In this document: positions 33,919 through 44,165 of the stretch, in pieces
Layout of the letters: each line of letters begins with the position of its first letter
Numbering within the stretch: position 1 is the stretch's first letter
Assembly: GCA_030386875.1 (NCBI GenBank)
Contig: CM059576.1
Span: 14,698,058-14,762,057, forward strand
DNA from: Morinoia aosen
Lineage: Eukaryota; Arthropoda; Malacostraca; Amphipoda; Talitridae
Reading direction: 5' to 3'
Length of the DNA stretch: 64,000 bases
The notes under the pieces: generated by a model
Database searches by the model: none
What the model was told of the DNA's origin: nothing
What the model saw: the letters and a program-made list of their open reading frames with translations, nothing else
Made by a program: the position numbers and the translations under genes

Positions 33919-34730
33919 GAGGCATCTGTCGACATCGCCTTTTATGTGAGGCATCTGTTGATATCGGCTTTTATGTAAGGAATCTGTTGACATCGCCTTT
34001 ATGTGAGGAATCTGTTGACATCGCCTTTTATGTGAGGCATCTGTTGGCATCGCCTTTTATGTGAGGCATCTGTTGACATCGTCTTTTGTGTGAGGCATCT
34101 GTCGACATCGCCTTTTGTGTGAGGCATCTGTTGACATCGCCTTTTGTGTGAGGCATCTGTTGACATCGCCTTTTGTGTGAGGCATCTGTTGACATCGCCT
34201 TTTGTGTGAGGCATCTGTTGACATCGCCTTTTGTGTGAGGCATCTGTTGGCATCGCCTTTTATGTGAGGCATCTGTTGGCATCGCCTTTTATGTGAGGTA
34301 TCTGTTGACATCGTCTTTTGTGTGAGGCATCTGTCGACATCGCCTTTTGTGTGAGGCATCTGTTGACATCGCCTTTTGTGTGAGGCATCTGTTGGCATCG
34401 CCTTTTATGTGAGGCATCTGTTGGCATTGCCTTTTATGTGAGGCATCTGTTGACATCGTCTTTTGTGTGAGGCATCTGTCGACATCGCCTTTTGTGTGAG
34501 GCATCTGTTGACATCGCCTTTTATGTGAAGCATCTGTTGACATCGCCTTTTGTGTGAGGCATCTGTTTACATCGCCTTTTGTGTGAGGCATCTGTTGACA
34601 TCGCCTTTTGTGTAAGGCATCTGTTGACATCGCCTGTTGTGTGAGGCATCTGTTGACATCGCCTTTTGTGTGAGGCATCTGTTGACATCGCCTGTTGTGT
34701 GAGGCATCTGTTGACATCGCCTTTTTCACA
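33919..34730. repeat. 29-bp tandem array, about 28 copies
   Basis: The unit is GAGGCATCTGTTGACATCGC followed by CTTTTGTGT. Variants include TTGGCATCG, TATGTGAGG and CGTC. Blocks of three to five units repeat as a set (for example GACATCGTC/GTCGACATCGCC), showing higher-order duplication. Since 29 is not divisible by three and the unit has no minus-strand stop, all minus frames stay open; these are not genes. Confidence 0.9.
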
Positions 34731-35044
34731 AGTTTCGTGTGTGGACTGCAAATCGTCCGTTCGGAAGTTATGGCAGAAACTAAAAACTACGGAAAAGAGC
34801 AGGCGATGTTACTGGTCGGAAGCAAAGCTCAAGGAACACCTGTACCAGATCACCTCGGTGTATGGAACTCCTCGTTCTCTCTAGGTGCAATAACTTAAAC
34901 GAGGAGATCCCAGTCCTTAGACTTGTTTAGTTTTTGCATTTAAGTCTACGGAGTTTTTTTTTAAGTTTCAAAAATTGAGTTTTCAAATTTTCGTTGTGTT
35001 CGGAAAAAGTGTATAGTTCTCGTACGATGTGCATGAAATTTTAA

Positions 35045-35345
35045 TGAAGTTGAGCATCTCTTCTGGCCTCCACAGTCTCCAGACCTTAACGTTATTGAGC
35101 CTTTATGGTCGGGTATAGAGCGTTAAGTTAAAAATCGATTTTCGCCAGCATGGTCTAAAATACGTGGAGGGTGTTGCAGCTGAAGAATCAACTCAAATTT
35201 TATTTGGGAACAATTCACAATTTGTATAAGCACATGTCTCGGAGAATTGAGGTTTTAATTGCCTCAAAAATTAGACCTACCCAATATATTATAATACACT
35301 GTGTTGATTTTCCTAGGTTGTTCCATTATTTTCTCTCCAACTGCG
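35045..35345 (+). pseudogene. Tc1-like transposase, C-terminal fragment
   Basis: The frame reads WPPQSPDLNVIEPLWSGIER, which is the third catalytic block of Tc1-family transposases (SPDLNPIE), then breaks. A second frame from about 35174 reads LKNQLKFYLGTIHNLYKHM and SRRIEVLIASKIRPTQYII, which matches the usual C-terminal NLYxSMxRRIxAVIxxxGxxTxY region. The first two catalytic aspartates and the DNA-binding part are absent. A TTGTTCCATTATTTT block at 35320 may be the remains of the terminal repeat. Confidence 0.65.
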
Positions 35346-35894
35346 GCACTTAGTGGTAGTCATAAGCACCAATTCGTAGTCGACGTGTCAATGCAGAAGT
35401 ATTCATGCAAGTGGCTAGAAATAGGTTCTCATCCCTAACAGTTACTCATTCATTCTAAGTTGTTATGATATTTATTTACGATCCCGTATTTTCGTGTAAC
35501 ATACATGTATATACTTGTAATCGATAAGCATTGATGCATTTATTTTCTTCATGGGCAGTTACCTGCATATTAAAAGTATAACTAACACTTCATGCTACAA
35601 GGTTTTATATTAATCAGTTCATATTCAAAATAGGATTTAGCTTCATCTGTTAATTACATTCTAATTCAAGTTGCTGGTCAAAACATGTTCTTATTAGAAG
35701 GCTAAAGTTGTATACTCGTGTGTAAGTCCCCAAACCCATGTTGAGCAATTTGTGGCATTTTTTGATAATTAGTTGCAGCTGCTGCCGGACTACGCAAAGC
35801 ACCGAACACTAAAGAGTAAGTGGATTAAATCGCACAGTATACTTTACACATGACTTATATTTATTTGGCCTGAAGGTACCAATTTTGTTAATAT

Positions 35895-36682
35895 AATTTT
35901 TACTCTGCAAAAAAGAGCCATCAGAGCGGTAAAGAACCTAGAATATAATGCTCACACAAATGATTCATTCAAAAATTTACAAATACTTAAACTCTCGGAT
36001 CTCTACAAAATCTCCATCTGCAATTTCATCTACAAAACATTAGCTAATGATGGCGACAATAGCCTTCAACAGTTATTAACTGCGCAAACTGGTCATCACG
36101 ACCATTTAACACGAAATAAAAGTAAATTCATGCTTCCTTATTATTCAAAGGCCCGCTCGCAACATAGTATACTATTCGTTGGAACTAAAACCTGGAACTC
36201 AATACCTGCGGAGATCCGTGAAAGTAATTCTTACAAGGTATTTAAAAGAAATCTTGAGTCTCACTTCTTATCAGAATACTAGTCGTGTAAGATCACCAAG
36301 TCAAATCCTGCCTCCTACATGTCTGGTCCTAATAATGCAATTTGCCATGAGTAATATCGCCGATTTTCAGTCTGCTCCCAAATCGTTATCGAATATACTG
36401 TTAAATATTGTCCACATGACCTATATTGTAAAATTAAACATCAATATCGAGTTCATTATCCTGTTGATCAGTCTAATGCGAAACTAGGCTAAGTGAATTA
36501 GGTTAAACATTATTGTACGCCCTAGAATAATGTAATGGTAGGATGCCCTAGAAGTCGCTGAACTTATTCGGGCCCACAGGTAGCTATACTCAACTCTGAC
36601 CATTGTAGTAGACTTAAGAAACATTCTACCTCTGTATCTCCTGTGGTAAATAAATTGTTTAAATTGTTTAAATTGTTTAAAC
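35895..36682 (+). mobile_element. Second LINE copy, heavily 5'-truncated
   Basis: Matches the C-terminal coding and 3' UTR part of the LINE at 29131-31830 in opposite orientation, at high identity. The tail is three copies of AAATTGTTT. The 5' truncation is typical of incomplete reverse transcription. Confidence 0.9.
35899..36282 (+). pseudogene. LINE ORF, last 127 residues
   Basis: The open frame corresponds to residues 659-785 of the longer copy and ends at the same stop. It differs at a handful of residues (for example LQILKL for LRILKL, TLANDG for TLTNDG, FLSEY for FLSDY) with no frameshift. Confidence 0.9.
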
Positions 36683-36739
36683 TTGGGTTAGCCTCGGATC
36701 GTATTATGGAAGTGTTCTTGAGACATTCGTGGTTTCCAG

Positions 36740-36823
36740 GAAGTGGCTGGACCTGCTCTTGTGCTCCACTTCAGTGACCCTGCCGACCCTGATGCAGAGG
36801 GTATACTTGCTGCAGGTGTTGAG
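36740..36823 (+). CDS. Candidate 84-nt exon, unidentified gene
   Basis: The stretch lies between a GTGGTTTCCAG acceptor and a GAG/GTATGC donor and is exactly 28 codons. In phase 0 it reads EVAGPALVLHFSDPADPDAE then GILAAGVE. In phase 2 it is also open (KWLDLLLCSTSVTLPTLMQR), and only that phase would fit the exit of 7152-7293. The phase 0 reading looks more like a natural protein. The local GC content is clearly above the flanks. No family recognised. Confidence 0.4.
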
Positions 36824-37206
36824 GTATGCCGCGTGAAGGGTTTATTGCAAGGTGTTACTGTGTGGCTAGCGTGTTCCTATATATTTAACATGAGCTACCG
36901 CAATTCATGGTGATAAACGCAGCTATTTATACAAAGAGGACTTCTTGGGTTGAATGCAAGTGCCATCGTCCACAACACTGTCCAGAGCTTAAAAATGCTC
37001 AGAAGTGCAAAATGAATTTCAGTCTTCAATTTGAACCCCATTTTTAGCTCCATTAAGGCATCCATGGAATCATTTTTAGCTCCATGGAGTTGGTGAACCT
37101 GTGCTTCAATAGAATAGGTTCATTTCTAAGCTAGGGACAATTTCCTCTTCGGTTCACTGCTCCTCTTTTTTAAGCTCCTCCCGCTGTCTTCAACTTTTTC
37201 ATTGTT

Positions 37207-37515
37207 TCATTTTCTCACTCCCCTCAGGGGGATACAATTATTGTATCTATGAGAATTAGCGCTCCCTGGGAGAATGTGTGAGGCCCGAGCTGAGAGTTAT
37301 GTAAGTAGGCCTGCTTTTTGTTAAAATATAATTTTTTAAGGACCACCTTTTTTTCCGGTTCACCGCTTTGCTGTTTTTCAGCACCTTCTACTTTCTTCTT
37401 TAACTTTGATCATGCTTCATGGACTTCTTTCTCAATTTATTGTTTCTATGCACCTTGTGCATGGATTCCGCTTTTCCTTAACTCCATACTAAATGGTGCC
37501 TTCATCCTTCCTCCT
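37207..37515 (+). repeat. Interspersed repeat family A, copy 3
   Basis: Contains both halves of the family: GGGGGATACAATTATTGTAT, TTAGCGCTCCC, AGTAGGCCTGCTTTTTGTT, then AAGGACCACC, CTGTTTTTCAGCACCTTCT and ACTAAATGGTGCC. Best full-length match to copy 1 at 47-410. Confidence 0.7.
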
Positions 37516-37560
37516 TTGGATACATTTGTTCGGGAGGAGACCTATTTTCGGGAGGAGACC

Positions 37561-37649
37561 CATATTTCTACGGTGAATACAGAATAGACCATTTGTTCGG
37601 GAGGCCTCAAAAAACATCTGGTCTATTCTGTATTCACCGTAGAAATATG
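37561..37649. repeat. Perfect 31-bp inverted repeat with 27-bp loop
   Basis: Positions 37561-37591 and 37619-37649 are exact reverse complements (core TTTCTACGGTGAATACAGAA). A short direct repeat (TTCGGGAGG, three times) lies in front of and within the loop. The perfect match indicates a recent origin or gene conversion between arms. Confidence 0.9.
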
Positions 37650-38589
37650 AGAGTAAGAATGCTTTCTCCCATGTAACTTAGCTAAATGCATTAGTCCGTG
37701 TATTGAGGGAGTTTCAGTGGGGGAAATGTGTAGCTGCTAGAATGACTGTAGCAATACTGCCGATATTCCTGTAGTCAATATGGCAGCAACACTTTCTCTG
37801 CAGGGATTCTGATTATTCATATGAAATGCAATTGGACAAGAAGTGATAAATCTATTCTAACAATGATTATTCAATTTGTTGAGAGGAAGCATGACTGGGA
37901 ATTTATTGGAAATCTGTTTTCTTGAATTTTCAAGATATTTTCAAGTAGAAATCGAATCGAAGTCGAAAATGGAATCGAAAAGTCGCACTTCTGTGCATCA
38001 GGTGCACTCAGCGAATACGATGATTCCTTACGAAGACTTAATGTACCTAGACGCACAACGTCCGTAGCGATGTTTGTACACAGTTCACGATAGTGTCTGT
38101 GGGAGCCTATTTTTACAATTACGTGATATTTTCATATATACCGCTTAAATTGGTTGGAAATGTTTCGAAACAGCTTTAAAAATTTGCGCATAGTTGCTGC
38201 TACATCCACTCATTCAGATCTCGGTATTTTCTTCATAGTTTTGTTAATAAAAGAACCACGGTTTTTATGAGTAATTAATCCTATTCCATACGAGAAATCG
38301 TCTAACCCGTAATATATTCGACATGGTGAGTTTTCTTGAAGTGGATTTTGTCAGCGTAATTTTACCCTATGGTTTATCCATTCCGAATCACAATTTACCT
38401 TGTGTTTTTATAGAATATGCAGTAGCAATGTGCGGACTTTCATTTGAGTTTTCCTTTCACCCACTCTACACGAAACACTTGAATTAGAGAATTCCAATGA
38501 AAATGCAAATCGAAATTAGAGCTTTGCATCGCTTAATATGACGGTTTTGTTAGGCATGCACGCATATTTTACTTATGGCGTGACTATTA

Positions 38590-39744
38590 GCGCTGATATA
38601 CACCATAGGTCCGGTCACGTTGCGTTCTCGATCCAGTCACGGTTCGTTCCCAGCCCTGGGCACTCACATGTTCGGTCTGGTTACGGACCGTTCTCGCTGC
38701 TGTATCTTCCGTATCATCAGTGGCGAAGCATGAGCGACTTTTCTTGATCCCATTTGGCAGTGATAGCAATTGCACTCGATGATGGAGAAGAAGAAAGAAA
38801 GCAAAGAAGGAAGAGATAGTGGGTTCATCCTATCCTAGAAGATAGAAAGAGTGAAGGAGAGTTCCCATATTATATGCATATCTTATTGATGATGAAACTA
38901 AAATTTTTTGCGGATTTTTAGTATTTGCGGATGAACACTAAAAATATGAAAAATGATATCAAAAATTGAAAATGACGTGAAAAAATGCGAAACAGAGAAG
39001 CACTCACTTCGAGAGAAAGATTGACTGTCAAAAAAAGGCGTGGCTCAAATGTTTCCTTGTTATTCAAGAATTCATTAAGACTAGCAGAACCGGTGGAAAT
39101 TCCACGGACAATGTCATCAATAAGCTAGGTGGATCCATGAAAAAATTAGGTCAACATTACATGACTAATTTCAAAATAACATATTTTAACCTAACCCATC
39201 TTAACCAAACATATTCTAATCTATATTGTCTTAACCTATGCTAACCAAATCTATCCTAATCTAACATATCTTAACCAATCCTAACCTAACCTATCCTTTC
39301 CTAACCTAACTTTAACCAATGTCATCGTTAGGCTAGGTGGATCCGTGAAAAAAATCGGTCAACATTACTTAACAAATTCTAACAGAACATATTTTAACTT
39401 AACCCATCCTATCCTAACCGAGGTGCCTTAATTGATTGAGCTACTAAGAAAGACTCAAAAAGAATTAAAAACAATACACAAAACATGAAAATGTATCCTT
39501 TTGTGCACTATATTTCTATAATGCAGACAAATCATAATTATCCTGCTGGTTGCTATCCTGCTGGTTGCTATCCTGCTGGTTAGGCTACAGACTGGACCGG
39601 ACCTCGTTGTGAGTTCACACTGGCAGTGCCGATCAGGTCTCGCTCCGTTCTCGCCGCGGTCAAAATATCTTTTGACGGTATCACGACCGGAGCTTGACTG
39701 GATCGAGAACGGAACGTGACCGGAACTATGGTGTGAATCAGCCC
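38590..39744 (+). mobile_element. PIF/Harbinger-type DNA transposon, decayed, 1.16 kb
   Basis: Terminal inverted repeats share GCTGATWYACACCATAG, then TCCGGTCACGT and TTCTCGATCCAGTCA (about 60 bp). The flanks are TTA at 38587-38589 and 39745-39747, the 3-bp duplication typical of this superfamily. The left part holds a broken transposase start (38766-39040). The right part holds a duplicated block of about 220 bp with GACAATGTCATC, GGTGGATCC, GTCAACATTAC and runs of CTAACCTAACC-like sequence. Confidence 0.75.
38766..39040 (+). pseudogene. PIF/Harbinger transposase, N-terminal remnant
   Basis: One frame reads AIALDDGEEERKQRRKR, a stop in place of an aromatic residue, then WVHPILEDRKSEGEFPYY, which is the start of PIF transposases (WVHP, then EF). 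Another frame from 38985 reads MRNREALTSRERLTVKKR, matching the later REAISxxERLAVTLR block. At least one stop and one frameshift break it, and the whole DDE catalytic core (DDE_4 type) is missing. Its place inside an element with TTA duplications supports the call. Confidence 0.55.
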
Positions 39745-39747
39745 TTA

Positions 39748-42240
39748 AGGCTTTCAGTCAAGATTTACACAGTTCTTCAGAATAGAAATTTCCGGACGGT
39801 TTCCAATTGTTGATAAATACGTACGTGAGGAAACTTAGCAGTTGAGCCATGGTGCAATCATACGTACGGCAGCTAGTGCACCGTTGCCGCGAAATTGAGT
39901 GGCGGTGTGGTGACGTCATTAACTAAAACGTCTTCCATTGCCTGGTTGGCTTCTCTAAATGATGTGAGCGGCTGTTCCCTTTGAAATGGTCTTATTTTCT
40001 TCATTATACGGTGATCAGTAACTTCGTGGATAGCAGTGCAGTCCTCGTAGCAAAACACTCAAGCTGATGCCGCGTACTGCGTGTTGCAGGCACAACACAC
40101 CAGCTCCACTGGGTTCACAACACAGAGAAGTGTACGGCCCGATGTAAGCCCCGAGGCTGGGGTTACCGTTGTCGTCAGGTAGGGAAGGAAACGCTGGACC
40201 GTTTCGATCAGTTTTACTGGTGATCGGAGCTAGCTAATCAGGTGCTACTCAATCAAAATGCGATTGCTCAGACACGACGAGCGCTTTTACGCGGCTCGGC
40301 TGATGAATGTATGAAGGAAGGCACATACCTTCCCCATACGGAAAATTATAGGCCGAGGAAAAAATATAAATCAAGTTTTTAGGTTTGAACAGTTTAAAAA
40401 ATAAACTAATCAATAACGCAGATAGCACCGACCGCCACAGTCCAAAAAATCCAACACTATAGAACGGGTGAAAACAACAACGCAAAGCAAAAAGTGTTAA
40501 GTAGAACAACGCAAAGCAAAAGTATAAGGGCGGCTGAAGCGACATAACAAAAATACCCTTTTCTTCACAATATAAAATTAAACTACTCGGTACAACACCG
40601 TTACACAATGCATGGTTCGTAGTAGACAAACAACGCAAGTAGACGCATGGTTGTAAAAACGCTAGGTATAACTTACAAAGAAATTAATTACTAATTTAAC
40701 CTCGCAGATAGAACCGGAAACTAACACAGAGTAGCATTAGTTAACGCTTAAACAATAAGTAAAACACGAATTTGGATCTATAGAAATATATAGGCAAAAA
40801 ACGCCAATAATAATACGCAAATTTTCATTAACACATTAACGACCTGCATTAGCAATAACTTTTCATTCTGTGACATCGAATTTTTGACGGTTAGGAGACA
40901 GAAAATAAAATAAATTATTTGATAACATAGTAAAAATTGCATTGAAAAATGTAAAAACTGCAAAAAATTGGGAAACATGGAAAGGAAAATGTTATTACCA
41001 CATTTGTACGCAGTGAATGGCGAAAAGAAAAGCACATTTTAAGTTCAACTCTGCCGGTTACACCAACTTACAACCATGGTTACACAAAAAGCACAAAGGT
41101 AAACGATCAATAGGTATTACTAAAAATGAACGAACAAATTGAAAAGAAATAAGGCACTAGCTGCTACCAAAAGTCAGCACAACCATTGAACTAACAATAA
41201 CGTCAACAAAGCATGGTAAAGGAATGTAAATGAAACGCCAGATATTCTCATTAATAAAAACACCAATGGTAAAAAAAAAAGTTCGACTCGCGACAACCCA
41301 AATTATTTTGTGTACATTTCCTTTGCAATAAATAGTTGTCACTCGTCGCAACAATTTGTAAATCACAAACCATTTAGACATCAGGTAATAACATGGATAA
41401 TTTCGGAATAGTGGCCACAGTAAACACTTTTACAGAAAACATCACCAAATTGTTTGAACATCGTTACTTGACGTTTGTAAAGTCGCGCATAAACACAAGT
41501 ATTACTGCTAACAACAAAATAAACCTAGGGATTATAGGGATTATAGGTTAACTGCGAGTAAAACACGAGTTCCTCGGCAAAAACAATTTCGGATAATTTT
41601 ATAATGATCAAAGCTACTACCTTGAAGGTAATGAAAATGAGAGCAGAAATGGTAATGAATCTAAATGGTCATTAAATTGAAAAATCATAAAAGTTTTCAC
41701 TAAAATAAAATGACGTTAGAGAACGATTACAAAACATCGTCTACGTTTCCGTAGACTTCATAATAGACGTTAGATAAAGTTATTGTTATCATACGCGTAT
41801 GTTATTGTTATTGATTGTTATAATGTTATAGCCAAACATCGCACCAATTAGAACGGAAATTTTCCATTGATTAGTGGAAACAATAATCGGAATAGACAGA
41901 GTGCCACAGATTCGGAAGACTTAATCCTATCTGTAACATAATGATATAGAACGTGGAGTAAGATATAAGAAAATACGTTATACACTGTTATATGTATAAA
42001 ACATCAAGTACGAATGTGAAACTACGTGAACTTAATAAGTTCACAGCTACTTGCAGCGTTCTTTTCCGTATTGGCACGAAACACAACGCTCGGACAGTGG
42101 AATTTTGCATACGATTGCAACGTGAACTGATCCTGTTACATTTGTGTCTGCGCAGTTGGCGTGCGTGTGTTTGTACGTATGCTAGTGCAACGCCCTGTTG
42201 CGGAGTACCGCAATGCGGGTGTTTGGTCAGCATATTGAGA
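39748..42240. other. No recognisable gene or repeat
   Basis: A minus-strand frame at 40249-40638 (129 codons) has no motif, no clear splice context and a low-complexity hydrophobic middle, so it is not called. The rest is AT-rich and featureless. Confidence 0.4.
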
Positions 42241-42241
42241 A

Positions 42242-42250
42242 TATAAAAGG
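42242..42250 (+). promoter_or_regulatory. Perfect TATA box, candidate promoter
   Basis: TATAAAAGG stands in a locally GC-rich stretch about 30 bp before CGCATTTGGTCTG. No downstream gene was found within several hundred bases, so it could also be the U3 region of a solo LTR. No partner LTR was seen in the window. Confidence 0.25.
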
Positions 42251-42450
42251 ACGTGCGCGGCTCATAGAGGCGCATTTGGTCTGTGTTCCTCCCCTGTACA
42301 ACATCTCTGCAAGTAAAACGTCGCAACTAACCAGCGTATCTCTACCCCTTCGGACGTCACACATTGTTGCCGCTACTAGCAGGGTTTTAAGATGCGTTTT
42401 ACCGTATCTATTTCCATTGAAGATCACCGCTTCTGGCTTTTGTTGAGCGT

Positions 42451-43594
42451 TGATTTCTAGGATCTCGATGGAGGAAAATTTTCAACAACTTTACAACAGT
42501 TTGTATGACGGTGCATTCCAACGCCATGCTCATCTCACCTAAACTTCTGAATAAAACTCACTCGTTGATACTTTGACTTAGGCGTCAACCACCAGGTGTG
42601 ACTGGAGGGATTTGAATGATGCTACAATCAGGTACTTGGTTTTCATGCTGCTGACAAATCAGCAGTCATATGCTCAATTTTCATGAAAGTTAATTCAAAA
42701 TTCGATCAGGGCTTTTTCTCATTCACATGTGTCTCATTCACAATGTTTCTCTAACATTGAAATTCAGTTTAAGCTGCCCATATAGAGGCCGTTGTTTGAG
42801 CATGAAATAGTAGCTTGTTTTTCATTTAATGTAAAGGTAATTTTTGCAATTTAACAATGCGGTTTCACTCATCCCCGCCCTGGACTAATGTCAAATGTAC
42901 TGTCATCACTGTCCATGCTGTGTTGTGCAGATGTTCTATATTTCTCCACACTACCACCTGCTTATGCGATGTAGTGAAGGTATTCGAAGGCATAAAGTTC
43001 AAGGCATCGTTATACGAGACATCAGATGGGAGAACTTCCAGAAACTATTGTGATTAAAGCACCATTGGCTTATAACCTTTCAACTCTACAAGCAGCCAAA
43101 TAATCTCTTCAAAATGGTCTGTCTCACCTTTCTTCTGAAATAATCGGAAAATTCTAAATCTAAAATTATTACGTTGAAAATGAGTGAGATCTAATGATGC
43201 TTAACCTATTTAACTTGACGCTACTTGCACAGTGCTTTAAATTCTAACACGGAGGTAATTATGCTTTTGAATAAGTTCAACTTTCATTCTTTTGAACGGG
43301 AGAAATTTCCAAAAGTAGGGTTAAAATCAATAGTTTCCTTTGATATGAAATTTTTTTAGTTCGGTTGTCCAAAACAGAAATTTGAGAAGTGCGCATGGGC
43401 AGACATGGGCCAGAGGCAGCACTGCGAGACAGTGCAACAGTGTGGGTTAGCCATAAAATGTTTATAAAAACGGTGAAAGGTTGCCACCTGCACAGAGGGA
43501 GTTCCGACGTTGTCACAACATAGGACGTCATGGTGCTCTTCCATAAAAACACGCGATAAAATGTTCTAATAATAACATTGGAGAGACAGGATCT
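42451..43594. other. No recognisable feature except possible decayed N-terminal part of the following transposase
   Basis: The 43370-43560 segment may be the degenerate helix-turn-helix region of the pseudogene at 43595, but I could not align it convincingly. Confidence 0.3.
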
Positions 43595-44165
43595 GCCCTA
43601 AAGAAGAACCAAACAGGACGACCAAGGAGTGCTCGTACTCCACAGAACATTGATGTCGTAAGGTGACAGTAAGGTGGGCTGCTTCATCGCCAGGGATCAT
43701 CGGACCTTATTTTTTCCAAATGCACAGGGAATCTCAATCACTGTCACAGCAAATCGTTACGTGGAGATGTTATAATCGTGCGTTGAATCTGGATTAAAGA
43801 ATTTTCCACACACTCAAAAAACTTGGTTTCAACAAAGGAAGTGACAACGCACACTGCACGGAATCATTGGTGGCTTAGTGAGAATTATTGTCCGATAACC
43901 GTGTGATCTCAAGTTTCGGTAAAGTTCCCTGGCCCCCTAGATCGCATGATGTGTCCTTTGTTTTTCATTCTTGTGGAGCTATTACAAGAGTAAAATGTAC
44001 ACAACTTGACCAAGATCTCTGGATGACTTAAAAGTGAGAATTCACGATGAAATTAGAAGTTTCCCAGCTTAGATGCTGTAACGGTCGATGAGGAATCTCA
44101 GCAGCAGATTCCAAGTATGCATTCCTACAAAGACGCCATTTACAGGGCTCAATTTGAATAAAATA
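43595..44165 (+). pseudogene. DUF4817/mariner-like transposase pseudogene
   Basis: Pieces in changing frames follow the order of this insect transposase family. First NQTGRPRSARTPQNIDVVR (the GRPRSVRTPENI linker), then PGIIGPYFF and a NAQGISITVTANRY block, then WFQQ at the second catalytic site, then DNRVISSFGKVPWPPRS (usual RxxISRxGxVxWPPRS), then LKVRIHDEIRSFPA and RSMRNLSSRFQVCI at the C-terminus. There are several frameshifts and stops, and the catalytic SCDLTPLD/SPDLTPLD block has decayed to SHD. The element ends could not be located. Confidence 0.6.

Noticed and set aside
33919-34730. Minus-strand frames with CLTQKAMSTDASHKRR repeats
   Set aside because: Created by the 29-bp array being stop-free on that strand; all three frames give the same kind of product.
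39180-39420. Telomere-like CTAACC tract
   Set aside because: Lies inside a PIF/Harbinger element with defined ends and recurs in fragments of the same element.
40249-40638. 129-codon minus-strand frame as a gene
   Set aside because: No motif, hydrophobic low-complexity middle from an A-rich plus strand, and no supporting signals.
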